Origin: Eurosta solidaginis
Taxonomy: Eukaryota; Arthropoda; Insecta; Diptera; Tephritidae
NCBI RefSeq assembly: GCF_040869045.1
Contig: NC_090319.1
Coordinates: forward strand, 173,760,645 to 173,824,644
DNA: 64,000 bases
Direction: 5' to 3'
Both the position numbers and the translations under genes were made by a program. A model generated the notes under the pieces. That model was not told the origin of the DNA. It saw only the letters and a list, made by a program, of their open reading frames with translations, and ran no database searches. Shown here one piece after another: positions 43,561 through 54,657 of the stretch. How positions within the stretch are numbered: position 1 is the stretch's first letter; each line of letters starts with the position of its first letter.

Positions 43561-44561
43561 CCTTGGCCGGGAAAAACATTCGGAGTCGCTCCGGTAAAAA
43601 AATCGCTAGGCGCTACCACCGATGTACATATTTGTGGCTGTTTTCTATTTCATCTGCAGCATTTACATACATATTTACGAGCGACGTAGTGACGTATAGA
43701 AATTGGTTATATTCGAAACAGCTGTCGCCTTGTCTCCTGATATCACGTTGTTTAAATTTTTCAGAAATTATTAAATAACTTAAAAATTGCCTCAAATAAA
43801 TGTTTTCATGCATTTAAACTAAATGAGGGAATCCCCGCTTAATTCATAAAAATAAAAAAAAAAATATTCTTAAAGTTAATGACAACACAAAATATTTATG
43901 AATGTTACAATAATACCACTAATCATCATTGATTTCGAAGTCTAAGGTTCAGCATAGATCTGCATTGATAGTGAGTCGTCCTCCCGTAGGACCTAAATAA
44001 TAAATAAAAAAATTTAAAAAAAACCAGTCGCTCCGATGACAAGACGAACCATGTTTGGCGGCGTTAAGATATTTCTTATATTTTGGGGAAAAGAGTATTT
44101 ACTGCTTACTTAACGTATATTTATTATTAAAAAATTCCAAATGCACTATAAAAACAGAATTATTTACGTACTTCTCGTGTGCATAATTTGTTTTGTTGAG
44201 TTAGCTCTACATTTTTTATAACTTTGTTAAAGTTTGATTTAAAATAAATGTGAAAACTTACGTTAAAAATATTTATATATATGTACTTTTAGCATTTTTG
44301 CAAGGGGCTTTGGTCGTTCGCCCCTCATAATTCGATAACTTGGAATTCTGAAAAAAGTTCCTTCGTTCCGCCAGTGAGAATACCGACCAAAATTACATAA
44401 ACAATAAAATTAAAACGTATACTTTTGATCGTTATTAACAGATATTTTGTAAATCACCTTACAAAACTCGAGTTTAATTGCTGTTCCTTCTGAAAATAAT
44501 GTTGCACAAAGTTTAAGATGTATACAAAATGAATAAAACGTTAAACCTCTTACTAATGCAC
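43561..44561. other. Unassigned stretch, AT-rich
   Basis: No recognised gene, RNA or repeat. It lies on the 3' side of the ABHD17-like exon and may be intergenic. Confidence 0.5.
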
Positions 44562-44564
44562 TTA

Positions 44565-44864
44565 GGCCCAATTTTTCAGTGCGAGTTTACGGTTAAACTT
44601 GGCTAGATTTTAATCCTGCCATATTCAAAGCGTATGGCTGATTTTTGAATGCTATTTTAAGATACAGGTAAAGATAAAAAAGTGACTGACGCGCCTTGCT
44701 GGACACCCCTAATCGTTTAAAAGGTTAACTAAGTACAGATGAGCTTAATTAAACCTTGTTACTTTGGCCATTAGCATTCAATTTTACTTCTCATCACAGT
44801 TACAGCGGACAAAGTGGCCGGATTAAATTCTAGATAACTTAAACTCGTACTGGAAAACCGGACC
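44565..44864. mobile_element. PIF/Harbinger-type MITE, 300 bp, TTA TSD
   Basis: The left end is GGCCCAATTTTTCAGTGCGAG. The right end, reverse-complemented, is GGTCCGGTTTTCCAGTACGAG, and similarity extends to about 60 bp (TAATCCTGCCA versus TAATCCGGCCA). TTA flanks both ends (44562-44564, 44865-44867). No coding capacity. Confidence 0.75.
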
Positions 44865-44994
44865 TTAAGAAATCTTTTTCCTACCATTTCCTTACGGTTA
44901 GTTTATTTTATTTTATATGGCATGCTATGTTTAATTGGGAAGACAATACTGAAATTATTGTAGCTCGCTGCACGGCCTTTTCCGATAAACGTCT

Positions 44995-45000
44995 TTTATT
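44995..45000 (-). promoter_or_regulatory. Candidate polyadenylation signal
   Basis: AATAAA on the minus strand, about 350 bases after the first stop of the ABHD17-like exon and about 76 bases after the second stop. The position fits, but the hexamer is common in AT-rich DNA. Confidence 0.3.
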
Positions 45001-45078
45001 ACTTGCTTTAAACAACTGTGTTTTTTTAGTTATGCATTTTGTGTTCAAGGAGACAAGATAATTTCTAATTTTTTGCTA

Positions 45079-45351
45079 GAGAAATTTTTCGCCCCCTATT
45101 GCTGTAGATAGTGACCCAGAAATGGAAACTAAAAAAACAATAAAATTATTTGTAGTATATTTATATTCCGTTGAATCTTTATTACCTTCGGTGTCACTTT
45201 TTAAATTTTTTATTTTGCCTGCCATGCTAGAATTGCCTGCTTCTTTTAAGTTTCCTGTTTTTGTCAAAGATGAAGATGTCGCTAGGACTTCGAAAGACGA
45301 TCCTACTGCCATAGAATTGTTAGCACCCTTACCATGCTGATTAGTTAACTG
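45079..45351 (-). CDS. In-frame extension after the ABHD17 stop (readthrough candidate)
   Basis: Directly after the TGA at 45354-45352 the same frame stays open for 91 codons to a stop at 45078-45076. The stop context is TGA-C, the leakiest four-base context known in animals. The extension is Ser/Thr/Gly/Asn-rich (VGSSFEVLATSSSLTKTG, KNLKSDTEGNKDST) and ends with a hydrophobic stretch (NNFIVFLVSISGSLSTAIGG). Stop-codon readthrough is common in fly genes. It could instead be a chance-open 3' UTR. Confidence 0.4.
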
Positions 45352-45435
45352 TCATTTTACCAGCTCAACGGTTAGAAACTTTTTCAACCGTTCAAAGTAT
45401 TGAGAATGCAGCTCCACGTCGTTATGACCAGCGCC
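45352..45435 (-). CDS. ABHD17: Last coding exon of an ABHD17-like serine hydrolase
   Basis: The minus strand has a strong acceptor (pyrimidine-rich TTTTTTTTTCCTACAG, 45436 upward) followed by an open exon reading [20 protein letters not shown] and a short tail to TGA. GAGHND-x-EL-x-x-QY-x-ERL is the C-terminal signature of ABHD17 (FAM108) depalmitoylases. The His is the catalytic His of the Ser-Asp-His triad. These enzymes remove palmitate from membrane proteins such as Ras-type GTPases. Earlier exons would lie to the right (above 45439) and are not seen, so the intron is long or TE-filled. This is the only clear host coding sequence in the window. Confidence 0.85.
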   Translation of the reverse strand, partial: GAGHNDVELHSQYFERLKKFLTVELVK

Positions 45436-45680
45436 CTGTAGGAAAAAAAAATAAATCTATAGTATTGTAACACAATTTTTTGGAGAACTGGCAATGTAAA
45501 TAGGAGAGATTTTTATAATTCCCCATAAATTAATTTGACATGGTAGGGAGGTTCCTTAGTGCGGAGATAATTTGTCTATTAAAATTAGAGGTAGTGTGGA
45601 AAAAAATAATGTAAAAGCCTTCAATCAACAAAAAAAAAAAGTATTTAATCTTTAAATCTATTTGCACTATCATTCTTTTA

Positions 45681-46453
45681 GGCTGTGTGCGAGTTTGCCT
45701 AAACTGCTACCTAAATACACAAAAAACCTAAATCACTGGAAACTATCGGTAAGGCAGTGCAAAAGAAAATATTTAGAACTTTTTTGAGCATACTCTTCAG
45801 CCTAAATTGAAAAGTCAAGTTTTAAAAATAAACAAAATTTTTGATTTCACTACAATATTGTTTTTTTATTTTTAATGCATATGAATTGCGCAACTGCACG
45901 CATATATAACCGCGATAATGCAGCTAAGGTCGCGTAGGGTCAGAGTGGCGATATATTGGTGAATATGGCACCTGTTTGTGTTTTTGTAGTGGCAGGAATT
46001 TGTCCCACGATGATGGTGGCTGTTGTGAATCAAATCTGTGCAAATTTTTCTGTAGTGGTCACTAATTGACCAAAAATGTGTAATCACTGTCGTACCTTAT
46101 GTTACCCACATCCTATTACTACTTAGAGAAAGGCATCCCTCAAGATGTGCACCACGACTCTAGGCGAAAGATACCCTATGAGTTGGAGTCGATGCATTTC
46201 CATGTTTTGCTGTCTTGGGAATTCCTACCGTGGATCCCTCCCATGAATATTTGAAGCACATATTTCTGCACATTGCAAATACAATAAAAGTTTTTGGTGT
46301 TATTTGTATGATATATCAGCATAAAAAACAATTTAGAATGTCAAAATACTCGCACAGTTCTGACAGCTTTTTACCTAAATTTTTGCAGTACTGGAAAGTT
46401 CCAGTGGCATATTAGTTTAGGTACCTAAAATTTAGGCGACCTCGCACCCAGCC
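45681..46453. mobile_element. TTA-flanked DNA element/MITE, 773 bp
   Basis: The left end GGCTGTGTGCGAGTTTGCCTAAA and the reverse-complemented right end GGCTGGGTGCGAGGTCGCCTAAA are inverted repeats, with similarity running on through CACTGGAA. TTA flanks both ends (45678-45680, 46454-46456), as in PIF/Harbinger elements. No transposase frame is recognised. It lies in the presumed intron of the ABHD17-like gene. Confidence 0.72.
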
Positions 46454-46456
46454 TTA

Positions 46457-46905
46457 ATACTCAAAGTGAACTTGTACACAACGATATAATAACTTTAATT
46501 GGATAACGGTAGTACGTAATGGCATACAGGAATCGAGAAAGATATATACTTTCTTATATCAAACATATCAGTATCGAAAAAATAGTTTGATTAAGCCATG
46601 TCCGCCAGTTCGTTAACTCAATAACTTGAGCAAATTAGATATCTTTAAGCGATTTCGTACACTGGCTTATCTGGATCCAGAATAGATTGGTATTGAAAAT
46701 GAACGAAATCGAACCATAACCACGCCTCAAAAATCAAAGCGGTTCGGTTTGATGGTTCGAACCACTTTGGCAAAACTTGAACCGATTCCTGGGTACCTCT
46801 GAAACACCGAAACGGTTAGGTTCAAGTGGTTCAACTCTTTTATACCAAGCACTGAATTTGTTTTTAGATATAAGATGGCTTTGGCGGGGCTTACAAAAAT
46901 GTATC
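46457..46905. other. Unassigned stretch
   Basis: No gene. GGTTCGAACCAC- and CAAGTGGTTCAAC-type motifs in both orientations (46740-46840) suggest a small decayed inverted repeat. Confidence 0.4.
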
Positions 46906-46910
46906 TAACC

Positions 46911-47340
46911 GAGCTATGTTGTTCTTGTTGTTGTAGCAGTGCTTCGCCCCATACAATAGGTGCGACCGATCACAAATTGTCATCAGTATCCTCTAATGGG
47001 AGTCCAAGGAAACTTGCTGTTTTAATAGGGATGGACCATAATGTGAGGGGTGTTAGAGGCGTTGGTTCTACATTACAATTAAAGAGATGGTTGGTGTCAT
47101 GTGGGGACACATTGCAAGCAGGGCATACATTTTGTATGTCGGGGTTGATTCTGAATAGGTAAGAGTTTAACCTGTTACAGTATCCAGATCGAAGTTGAGC
47201 TAGAGTGACTCGCGTTTCCCTGGGGAGTGTGGGTTCCTCTTCCGCAAGTTTTGGGTACTGTTCTTTGAGTATTGGATTCACCGGGCAATTCCTGGCGTAA
47301 AGGTCCGACGCCTGTTTGTGGAGTTCACCGAGCTATCGTA
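46911..47340 (-). mobile_element. Jockey-type LINE H, 3' end
   Basis: The frame 46970-47281 (-) encodes the LINE C-terminus (RSGYCNRLNSYLFRINPDIQ, VCPACNVSPHDTNHLFNC), a Cys/His tail of jockey-group LINEs, ending near the CAA-repeat tail (GTTCTTGTTGTTGTAGCAG). It is an unbroken counterpart of the LINE A 3' end (7669-7788 plus 14202-14480). 5'-truncated. Confidence 0.85.
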
Positions 47341-47809
47341 GATTTCACCGAAGTTTGTCCAACCATAGCCAGATGTATCGGCTGCATGTTAAGTTGAATG
47401 ACCATCTGGTAACCTTGCCGCGCGCTGACGTGTTTTTGATCGCTCTTCGAATTGTTATTCTTTTTCCTTTGTAAATATTCATTAATATCATAGAAAACAG
47501 TTTATAAGTTTAATTTCGTATTAAATCTTTACACAGTGCAATAGTGCGTTACAGTGCATTCATAGATCATAGATTTTCACAAAATTTTGTGATAACTGCA
47601 TACCGTTTTGTTGGTAGCTGCTATTAGCAAGTCATAGTGTGTCCTTTTTGCTTTCTGTTGTCTTCGCTGCTAGCTATACGCTGTCTTGCGATTTGCATCC
47701 AGTGCTCCAAAATAACTCTCTCGCTATTTTTTGAACAGCTGTTCAATTTATCCTCTACTTATAGTTTTTTTTGCCTATTTTTCTTTTGGGTTTGTTTACC
47801 TTTGCAATT

Positions 47810-48199
47810 ATGTTGGATTGCTGTCTCAAGAAGTGCACCAATCAAAAGAAAATTTCCCGTGGTGATACTTATGTTTGTTGTTGGCTCTGTGATAATATGG
47901 CTCATGTTATCTGTGCCGGTTTCTCTCACATAGGTGGTCGGGTTGTTGACCTAATATCCAGCAAAATTGGACTGAAGTGGACATGTCATGATTGTCGTTC
48001 CGTAGAAAATGACATGCGAGCTTTTATGAGGTTTCGTGACCTTATCGAAAGATTCAAACCGATGGAAGCTCACTTTAAAAAATTGAAAGTGATATCTGAA
48101 TCCCCAAAACGTAAGAAATGTATACCCAACAATGATTCCAACTTTCTTCGAGTCAGGGGCAAAGCTGTCCTCCTAAGAATGTCCCTTCAACCGCGTTGA
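47810..48199 (+). pseudogene. LINE G ORF1, PHD-like zinc finger
   Basis: MLDCCLKKCTNQ starts a Cys-rich domain: C-x2-C pairs, DTYVCCWLCDNMAHVICAGF, then WTCHDCRSVE, the C4HC3 spacing of a PHD finger (residues about 4-60). A Lys-rich segment follows. The frame then breaks; a continuation may be in 48339-48700. Confidence 0.7.
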
Positions 48200-48839
48200 C
48201 CGATATGAACAGGCTTGCCAAAGACGTTATGAACAATGCAGCTCAGTAATCTCCACAAAGCTCTGTCGAGACTTCTAGCGAGACGATCTCTGGCAAACTA
48301 AATGATGCACCAACTAATAGTGGTACCTTTGCGGCTGTTTGTTCTACGTCACCAATGTTGATTTAGCTGGCTCCCCAATTCATCCTACACATCCACCGGT
48401 ATCTTTAGCTCCAACAATAACAGTTACCGATACTGGCGTTGTTGCTAGCGATACAAGTGTACCTGAAAAAAAGAGTACTTCATTGACGGGCTCGATAACA
48501 AACGCTAGGTCAAGCAATGCGTTTTCTGTCAACTGTCCTACAACGGCCGCACACTCCCAGCTCTCTGGTGCGCTATTCGCTACTCCTTTGCAGGTGACTG
48601 CCGTGCCACCTCGTAGGGCTGTATTTGTGTCCCGATTACACTCCTCGCTTACCGAAAATGATATTGCTCATTACGTTTGTTCTAAACTTGGTGTTGCACC
48701 CACTAGTAACATCAATGTGTATAAATTTAACTTTCATTTAAAATATCTCTTTCAGATGCATATATCGATAAGGTACTTGGCCGTACCTGTTTTTTTTACA
48801 GCCAAAAAACGGTATGACGAACACAGTAATAACAACACA

Positions 48840-49863
48840 AAGGTAATTGCTGATCTGTCCCGTCTTCTCATTAATTACCAAAATGTTCGTGGTTTACGAT
48901 CAAAACTTGTTCCATTCTTCCTTAATTCTTTCAACTTTTCTGCACAAACTGTAGCTTTTACGGAGACCTGGCTTAAGCCTGATAATTACAATTCTGAGGT
49001 TGTTTCAAATAAATATGCTGTTTATCGGCGTCATAGCCTCTCTAGAGCGGGAGGTGTCCTTATTGCTGTTGATTCTAACCTATCATCTGAGTTGATTTCG
49101 CTGGACAATATCTCTCATATCGAATTCATTCGGTAGCTATAGCGTAATTGTTTGCTGTTCGTATATACCACCTCGTTCGGATATGGATGTTTATGCTAGT
49201 CATTGCTCGGCCATCTGCGATTTGCATTCGCAGTTCGGAGATAACGATCGACTTGTTGTTGTTGGTGACTTTAACTTGCCAACAGTTAGTTGGGTTAATA
49301 TAAGTGATTCAAACTTTTTAACTCCCACTGCTCAACATGAGTTTCTCAATTGCTTGTTAGACCCATCTCTTTTACAGATTAACAATGTTCCAAATAGTGG
49401 AAATAAAATGCTGGATTTAGTATTTGTGGATGGCTTGGTGGGTACTGCCCTTACGCAAATCCTACCTTTATCCCTTCCAGAATACCCTCTTCACCCTACG
49501 CTAGAGATATCACTTGATATCAGCCTACCCCGTAGGATTCAAGTACAGTCTCGTCCCCGATCTAGATGCTTCTACAAAGCGAATTTCATTATGCTCAAAG
49601 ATCTGTTGGCTTCCCATGATTGGTCGGATCTCTATGCTTGCACTGATGTCGATTCGGCAATCTCTATATTTTACAGCACGCTTGATGGCTTCTTTGATAC
49701 CTGCATTCCTACTCGCTATACCCTATGTTCGAATAAGCCCCCTTGGTTTTCAAGGCAACTTATCAGACTTAATAACATTAAATCTAGGCTTTATAAGAGA
49801 TTCAAGAAATCTGGAGTATCTGCAGAAAATTGCTTGAGTTGTTGTAAAGCCCAATTTTTTTAA
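48840..49863 (+). pseudogene. LINE G endonuclease
   Basis: Motifs in order: INYQNVRGLRSK, VAFTETWLKPD, HSLSRAGGVLIAVD (frame ending 49135), then VVVGDFNLPTVSW, MLDLVFVDG and a degenerate His-motif region. A frameshift near 49130 separates the two halves. It would nick target DNA. Confidence 0.88.
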
Positions 49864-50147
49864 AATCCAAAAAAGTTTTACACTTTCGTAAATTTAAAGC
49901 CGAAAACTTCTGGGTATCCTTCCCCATTTACCTTTGCATGTAAAAAAGGTTGCACTGATGACGATGTTGCAGAGCTATTTTCAGAGTTCTTTAGGTCCAC
50001 CTATTTCTCCAGCGGTTTTCATTCCGGTCATCGCTTAGATAACTCGAATTCCATTATGAATCCCGCTATTGATAGTGATATTGTTCTCCAGAGCCTTCAA
50101 TCTTTGAAGCCCACCTTTTTCCGGGACCAGACGGTGTTCTTAGTTGC

Positions 50148-51564
50148 GTGCTAGGGTACTGCGCCGAAAACATGTATGAGCCTATTTTAAAATTATTTGA
50201 CCTATCTCTGAGATCTGCGTCATTCCCGCCACTTTGGAAACAGTATTTCATTATACCTCTGCTAAAAACAGGTAGTAGGTCAAAAGTTGAAAACTACAGG
50301 GGTATTGCTAAACTTTCAGCCATTTCTAAAGCCTTTGAACAGATTGTTACCAGTCAACTCCAATATCAGTGTTCTAGTCTTTTATCTCCATGCCAACACG
50401 GCTTCATTCGTCAAAGGTCAACCACTACAAATTTGCTTGTATTCACCTCTATGGCTATGGAAGGATTTTTAGCGAACAAGCAAACGGATGTCATCTACAC
50501 GGACTTCAGCAAAGCATTTGATACCGTCAACCATGAGTTACTTATCCATAAGTTTGATTTACTGGGGTTTCCGTTTCACCTATTAACGTGGCTGAAAATC
50601 TATCTTTCTAACCGGACGCAAAAAGTCCTAATAAAGTGCAATCTGTCGGAAACGTTCGGAGTTTCCTCCGGTATACTCCAGGGAAGTAATCTAGGCCCTT
50701 TGCCCTTTACCCTTTTCATTAATGACTTGCGACAGACAATATTATATTCCCATACTATAATGCATGCAGATGATGTCAAACTTTGCCACACTTACTGTCC
50801 TACCGATTTCAGTTCCTTGGATCTTCTTCAGGTCGACTTGGACTCGTTCCAATGTTGGTGCACAACAAATTTACTAGCTTTAAATTGCTCCAAATGTAAG
50901 CATATGACATTTCACCGAGTGAAGCCAGCATTGAAACCTTAAGTAATAGATGGTACGCCTTTGGAGCGTATATCTATTGCAAATGATCTAGGTGTCATTT
51001 TTGATCCGAAATTGAATTTTAGCATGCATATTTCATCTATTCCCAACAAAGTGTTGGGTGTACTTGGATTTGTTAAAAGATGGGCTAAAGAATTCGATGA
51101 TCCGTACCTCCCTAAGGTTCTTTACACATCGCTGGTTCGTCCAATACTCGAGTATTGCTCATGCGTTTGGTCCCCTGTTTCTCAAAAGCATATAAAGCGT
51201 CTTGTGTCAGTTCAAAAGCAATTTTTGATGTTCGCATTGCGCGGCCTTAATTGGGAGTCAAGTCTCCACCTTCCTCCATACAGAAGTAGACTTCTTCTTA
51301 TTAACTTACCCACTCTAGAAAATCGGAGAATATTACTGGGGGTATTGTTCATGCATAAGCTCATTATTGGGGAAATTGATTTTGCGGACCTTCTCAGCCG
51401 GTTCCCCTTAGAGTATCCAGACACTACGTTCCTTTTTATTTACCCCTTTGTCGACGAAGCTTTGCTAAAAATAATCCTCTTCTCATCTGGTGCGCGCACT
51501 ACAATAACTTGTATAGCTGTATCAGTCTTGAATGTACTTTTGCCACTATACGTAATGCAATACT
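50148..51564 (+). pseudogene. LINE G reverse transcriptase
   Basis: Motifs: WKQYFIIPLLKTGSRSKVEN, QHGFIRQRSTTTNL, VIYTDFSKAFDTVNHELL, SGILQGSNLGPLPFTLFIND, and the catalytic MHADDVKL (about 50761-50784), where Ala-Asp-Asp is kept. A stop at 50942 is followed by the thumb and C-terminal part (LVRPILEYCSCVWSP, NLPTLENRRILLGVLFMHKL). BEL-2 interrupts after 51564. Confidence 0.92.
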
Positions 51565-52120
51565 TGTTGGATACATTAATAGAAAAAGAACTCACTACCT
51601 TGACTTTAGTGCACAATAAATAAAAACTCAACACGATTGAATTTTGCTGCTAATATATTTTGTTTTGTTCTTTTTGTCCTTTACACAGTGGTCGTGAGTT
51701 CAAGCAGCTCTCAATTTGGGCTAAAAGCGTGGTTAATTCTTCAAATGTAAGTCTTTGATCTCGCATAACACGTCGCAGATGATGCTTTACGGATTTTACA
51801 CCCGCTTCCCATAAACCACCGAAGTTAGGTGAGCCGGGCGGAATAAAATGCCAGGTGGTTCCTTCGTTAGCCAGTCCAGCTGCCAAATACTCGGGTAACT
51901 CTAATTTTTGAATTTCGAAATTTTAAGTTCTGTTTCGGCTCCAATATATTGCTAATGCTAATGCTAATATATTTTGTTTTGTTCAAAGTAGTGATGGTTA
52001 ACAAGTAGTGCTGATGAATACTTGACATTAAGATTAATCGATAAATTTTAGGAGTAGGTACAAGGTGAGATAAGTACACTGTGGATAAAACAAATTAAGT
52101 AAGTTGATGAAAACCAAACA
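51565..52120 (-). repeat. BEL-2 3' LTR with captured integrase segment
   Basis: The outer parts match the 5' LTR, but about 51671-51985 is extra. Within it, 51688-51945 duplicates integrase sequence from 52618-52880 of the same element. The extra block is bracketed by repeats of AATATATTTTGTTTTGTTC. Confidence 0.92.
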
Positions 52121-52155
52121 TTCTCCCCCACTAAGAACGACTGTTCTTGAATTGC

Positions 52156-53040
52156 TTAGGTGTTATCTTGTGGTTCAGGTTGTTCCTGGTCCTTGTTGGT
52201 AGACTCCATTATGGGTAGCAGACACACCTTGGATATCGGACGTTTCAGCAGTTTACCGTTGAGTAAAAGTGTAACCACCCTTACCAGTCCATCTGTCCCA
52301 GGATGGGTTTGATGTACTCTCGCTAAGGGCCAGTACCCTGGTGCACTTCGTTCGTGCTGCAGTAAAACAATGTCGCCAACTTCTAGGTTTCGATTAGTAT
52401 GAGGCCATTTGGAACGTGTTTGTAGGGTGTGAATGTACTCACTGCTCCATCTCTTCCAAAAATGCTGTCTAAGTCGTTCAACTAACTTCCAGCGGCTTAA
52501 AGCATTTTCCTCGTAAGCTAGTAGATCATATTCAGATACACAGTTTGTTGGTTCACCAACAAGAAAATGTGCGGGAGTTAGCGCGTGGTTGTCGGCAAGT
52601 TGACCGGATAAAGGACACGGTGGTCGTGAGTTCAAGCAGCTCTCAATTTGGGCTAAAAGCGTGGTTAATTCTTCAAATGTAAGTCTTTGATCTCGCATAA
52701 CACGTCGCAGATGATGCTTTACGGATTTTACACCCGCTTCCCATAAACCACCGAAGTTAGGTGAGCCGGGCGGAATAAAATGCCAGGTGGTTCCTTCGTT
52801 AGCCAGTCCAGCTGCCAAATACTCGGGTAACTCTAATTTTTGAATTTCGAAGCAAATTTTAAGTTCTGTTTCGGCTCCAATGAACGTTGAGCCGCAATCA
52901 GAATACAAGTCTGTGCAACGTCCTCTTCTTGAAATAAATCTTCGGTAAGCTGCCATGAAGGCCTCCGTAGTTAAGCTGGATACTACTTCAAGGTGAATAG
53001 CTTTCGTGCACACGCAGACGAAAATGCAGATATAAGCCTT
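52156..53040 (-). pseudogene. BEL-2 integrase core and C-terminus
   Basis: CTKAIHLEVVSSLTTEAFMA, YSDCGSTFIGAE and [18 protein letters not shown] give the DDE core after the first Asp. The C-terminal domain follows (VGDIVLLQHERSAPGYWPLA, GTDGLVRVVTLLLNGKL). The segment with the first Asp lies across a frameshift near 53060. Confidence 0.92.
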
Positions 53041-53053
53041 AACAGCTGGCGCT

Positions 53054-53887
53054 TTACGTGATGTAGAATTTCTTATTAAAACGGGCCCAGCATAGTCCGC
53101 TGTGTTTGAATGGTCTGGTAGGTTGAAGTCTCACTGCTGGTAGATCACCCATCTTTTGTTCATGCATTTTCGCAACATATTTGAAACACACAAGGCAGTG
53201 TCGAAGTACTGATCTAGCCAGGCTTCGGGCAGGTAAGATTCCAAATCGACGCATAACGTATGCCATCATTTGTTGCACTCCACCGTGAAGTGTTTGATTG
53301 TGAGAATCCCTAAATATGAGTAATATTGGATTTTGCTTAGTTAGCACTATTGGATGTTTACTGTCGTAGGCAATGTTGGCCTTAGAGAGTCGGCCTCCGA
53401 CTCGAAGTATATTGTTGTTGTCGAGAAATGGAGCAAGTTGTAGGAGGCGATTGTTTTTGGCTAACGTGTTCTTCTTTGATAAACAGTCGATTTCAATTGC
53501 AAAGTCGACACGTTGGACTACTTTATCGATTGTGATAAGTGCTCGCTTTAACTCGTACGATTTTAAAAAACCTGTTTCGTGGCTTACATTCTCTTGTATT
53601 TGCTGTTTGAGTTTGTTCACAGCTGATTTAAGCGTATTATAAAACCGAAGAATGTAACCTGTAATGCGAAGAAGCTTCGAAAGAGTAGAGTATTTAGTAA
53701 TTAAAGAAAAATATTCATGCTTATCTGAGGTTACAGCAGTGTTTTGAAAGTTGACCTTAGTCTTTCGTTCTTCAAGATCAGTATGTAAATTCAAATTTTG
53801 TGTCGGCCAGCGAGATGGAGTTGCTATCCATGGTGGTCCATTCCACCACAGCACATGTGTACGAAGTTTTGAAGGTGTTGGACCTCG
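53054..53887 (-). pseudogene. BEL-2 RNase H-integrase connector and finger
   Basis: Begins after the MITE with the WWNGPPW motif, then a spacer and LQLAPFLDNNNILRVGGRLS and the finger (HNQTLHGGVQQMMA, VLRHCLVCFKYVA). The first residues of the open frame are MITE sequence. The frame is lost just before the integrase catalytic core. Confidence 0.88.
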
Positions 53888-53895
53888 TGTTAAAC

Positions 53896-54034
53896 CAGGC
53901 ATGCTTAACGAACGAAACGATATCATTTCGTTACGATAATCAACGTTAATAAACGAAACGAAGTGACTTCGTTTCGTTTATTAGCGTTGATTATCGTAAC
54001 GAAATGATATCGTTTCGTTCGTTAAGCATGCCTG
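53896..54034. mobile_element. hAT-type palindromic MITE, 139 bp
   Basis: Two 69-bp arms around a single central base form an almost perfect inverted repeat (one mismatch seen: AACGTTAATA versus AACGCTAATA). Ends are CAGGCATGC. TGTTAAAC is duplicated at 53888-53895 and 54035-54042, an 8-bp duplication as in hAT elements. It interrupts BEL-2 RNase H. Confidence 0.93.
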
Positions 54035-54042
54035 TGTTAAAC

Positions 54043-54655
54043 AGTCGGCGGGATTTTCGCTAGTTGAAACGTATTTCCATTGAGATGTGCTGGATTGCCG
54101 TTGAATCTCAGCAACCCTATTCGCGACATATACTGCCCACCGATTCGAATGACTTCGAATCCAACTTAGAACAGTGGTGCTGTCGGTCCAGTAATAAGTA
54201 GTTCTAAGATTTGACGTGAAGTAAGTTTTTACTGTGGCCATTAGTTTTACCACAAGTGTTGCTGCACATAATTCAAGTCGAGGAATGGATACGGCTTTAA
54301 GCGGCGCTACCTTTGTTTTCGATTGTATTAATGTTGATGAGAGAACGCCATCTGTACATACTACTGCATACACTACAGCCCCGTAAGCGGCTTGAGAGGC
54401 GTCGCAAAACCCGTATAAATCAACTGTACTTGTTTGTTTGCACCCAATCCATCTTGAAATCTTGATTTGCTCTAGCTCTTTCAATGAGTGACGATATCGA
54501 GCCCATTCTGAATGAAGTTGAGGTGGAAGCGGATCTTGCCAATCCAGTCCTTCTAACCATAATTTTTGAAATATAATTTTTGCAATGATTGTGGCAGGTG
54601 CTAGCCAACCAAGTGGATCAAAGAGCTTGGTCGCTTCAGAAAGAAGGCTGCTTTT
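54043..54655 (-). pseudogene. BEL-2 RNase H
   Basis: VDLYGFCDASQAAYGAVVY, VAPLKAVSIPRLELCAATLV, YYWTDSTTVLSWI and STSENPADCLTQ carry the four acidic positions of BEL RNase H. Upstream, ATKLFDPLGWLAPATI links to RT after the frameshift near 54660. The hAT-type MITE interrupts it just after ENPADCLT. Confidence 0.9.
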
Positions 54656-54657
54656 AG

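Noticed and set aside
45872..46087. His/Cys-containing minus-strand frame as a host zinc-finger exon
   Set aside because: No regular finger spacing, and it lies inside the TTA-flanked element.
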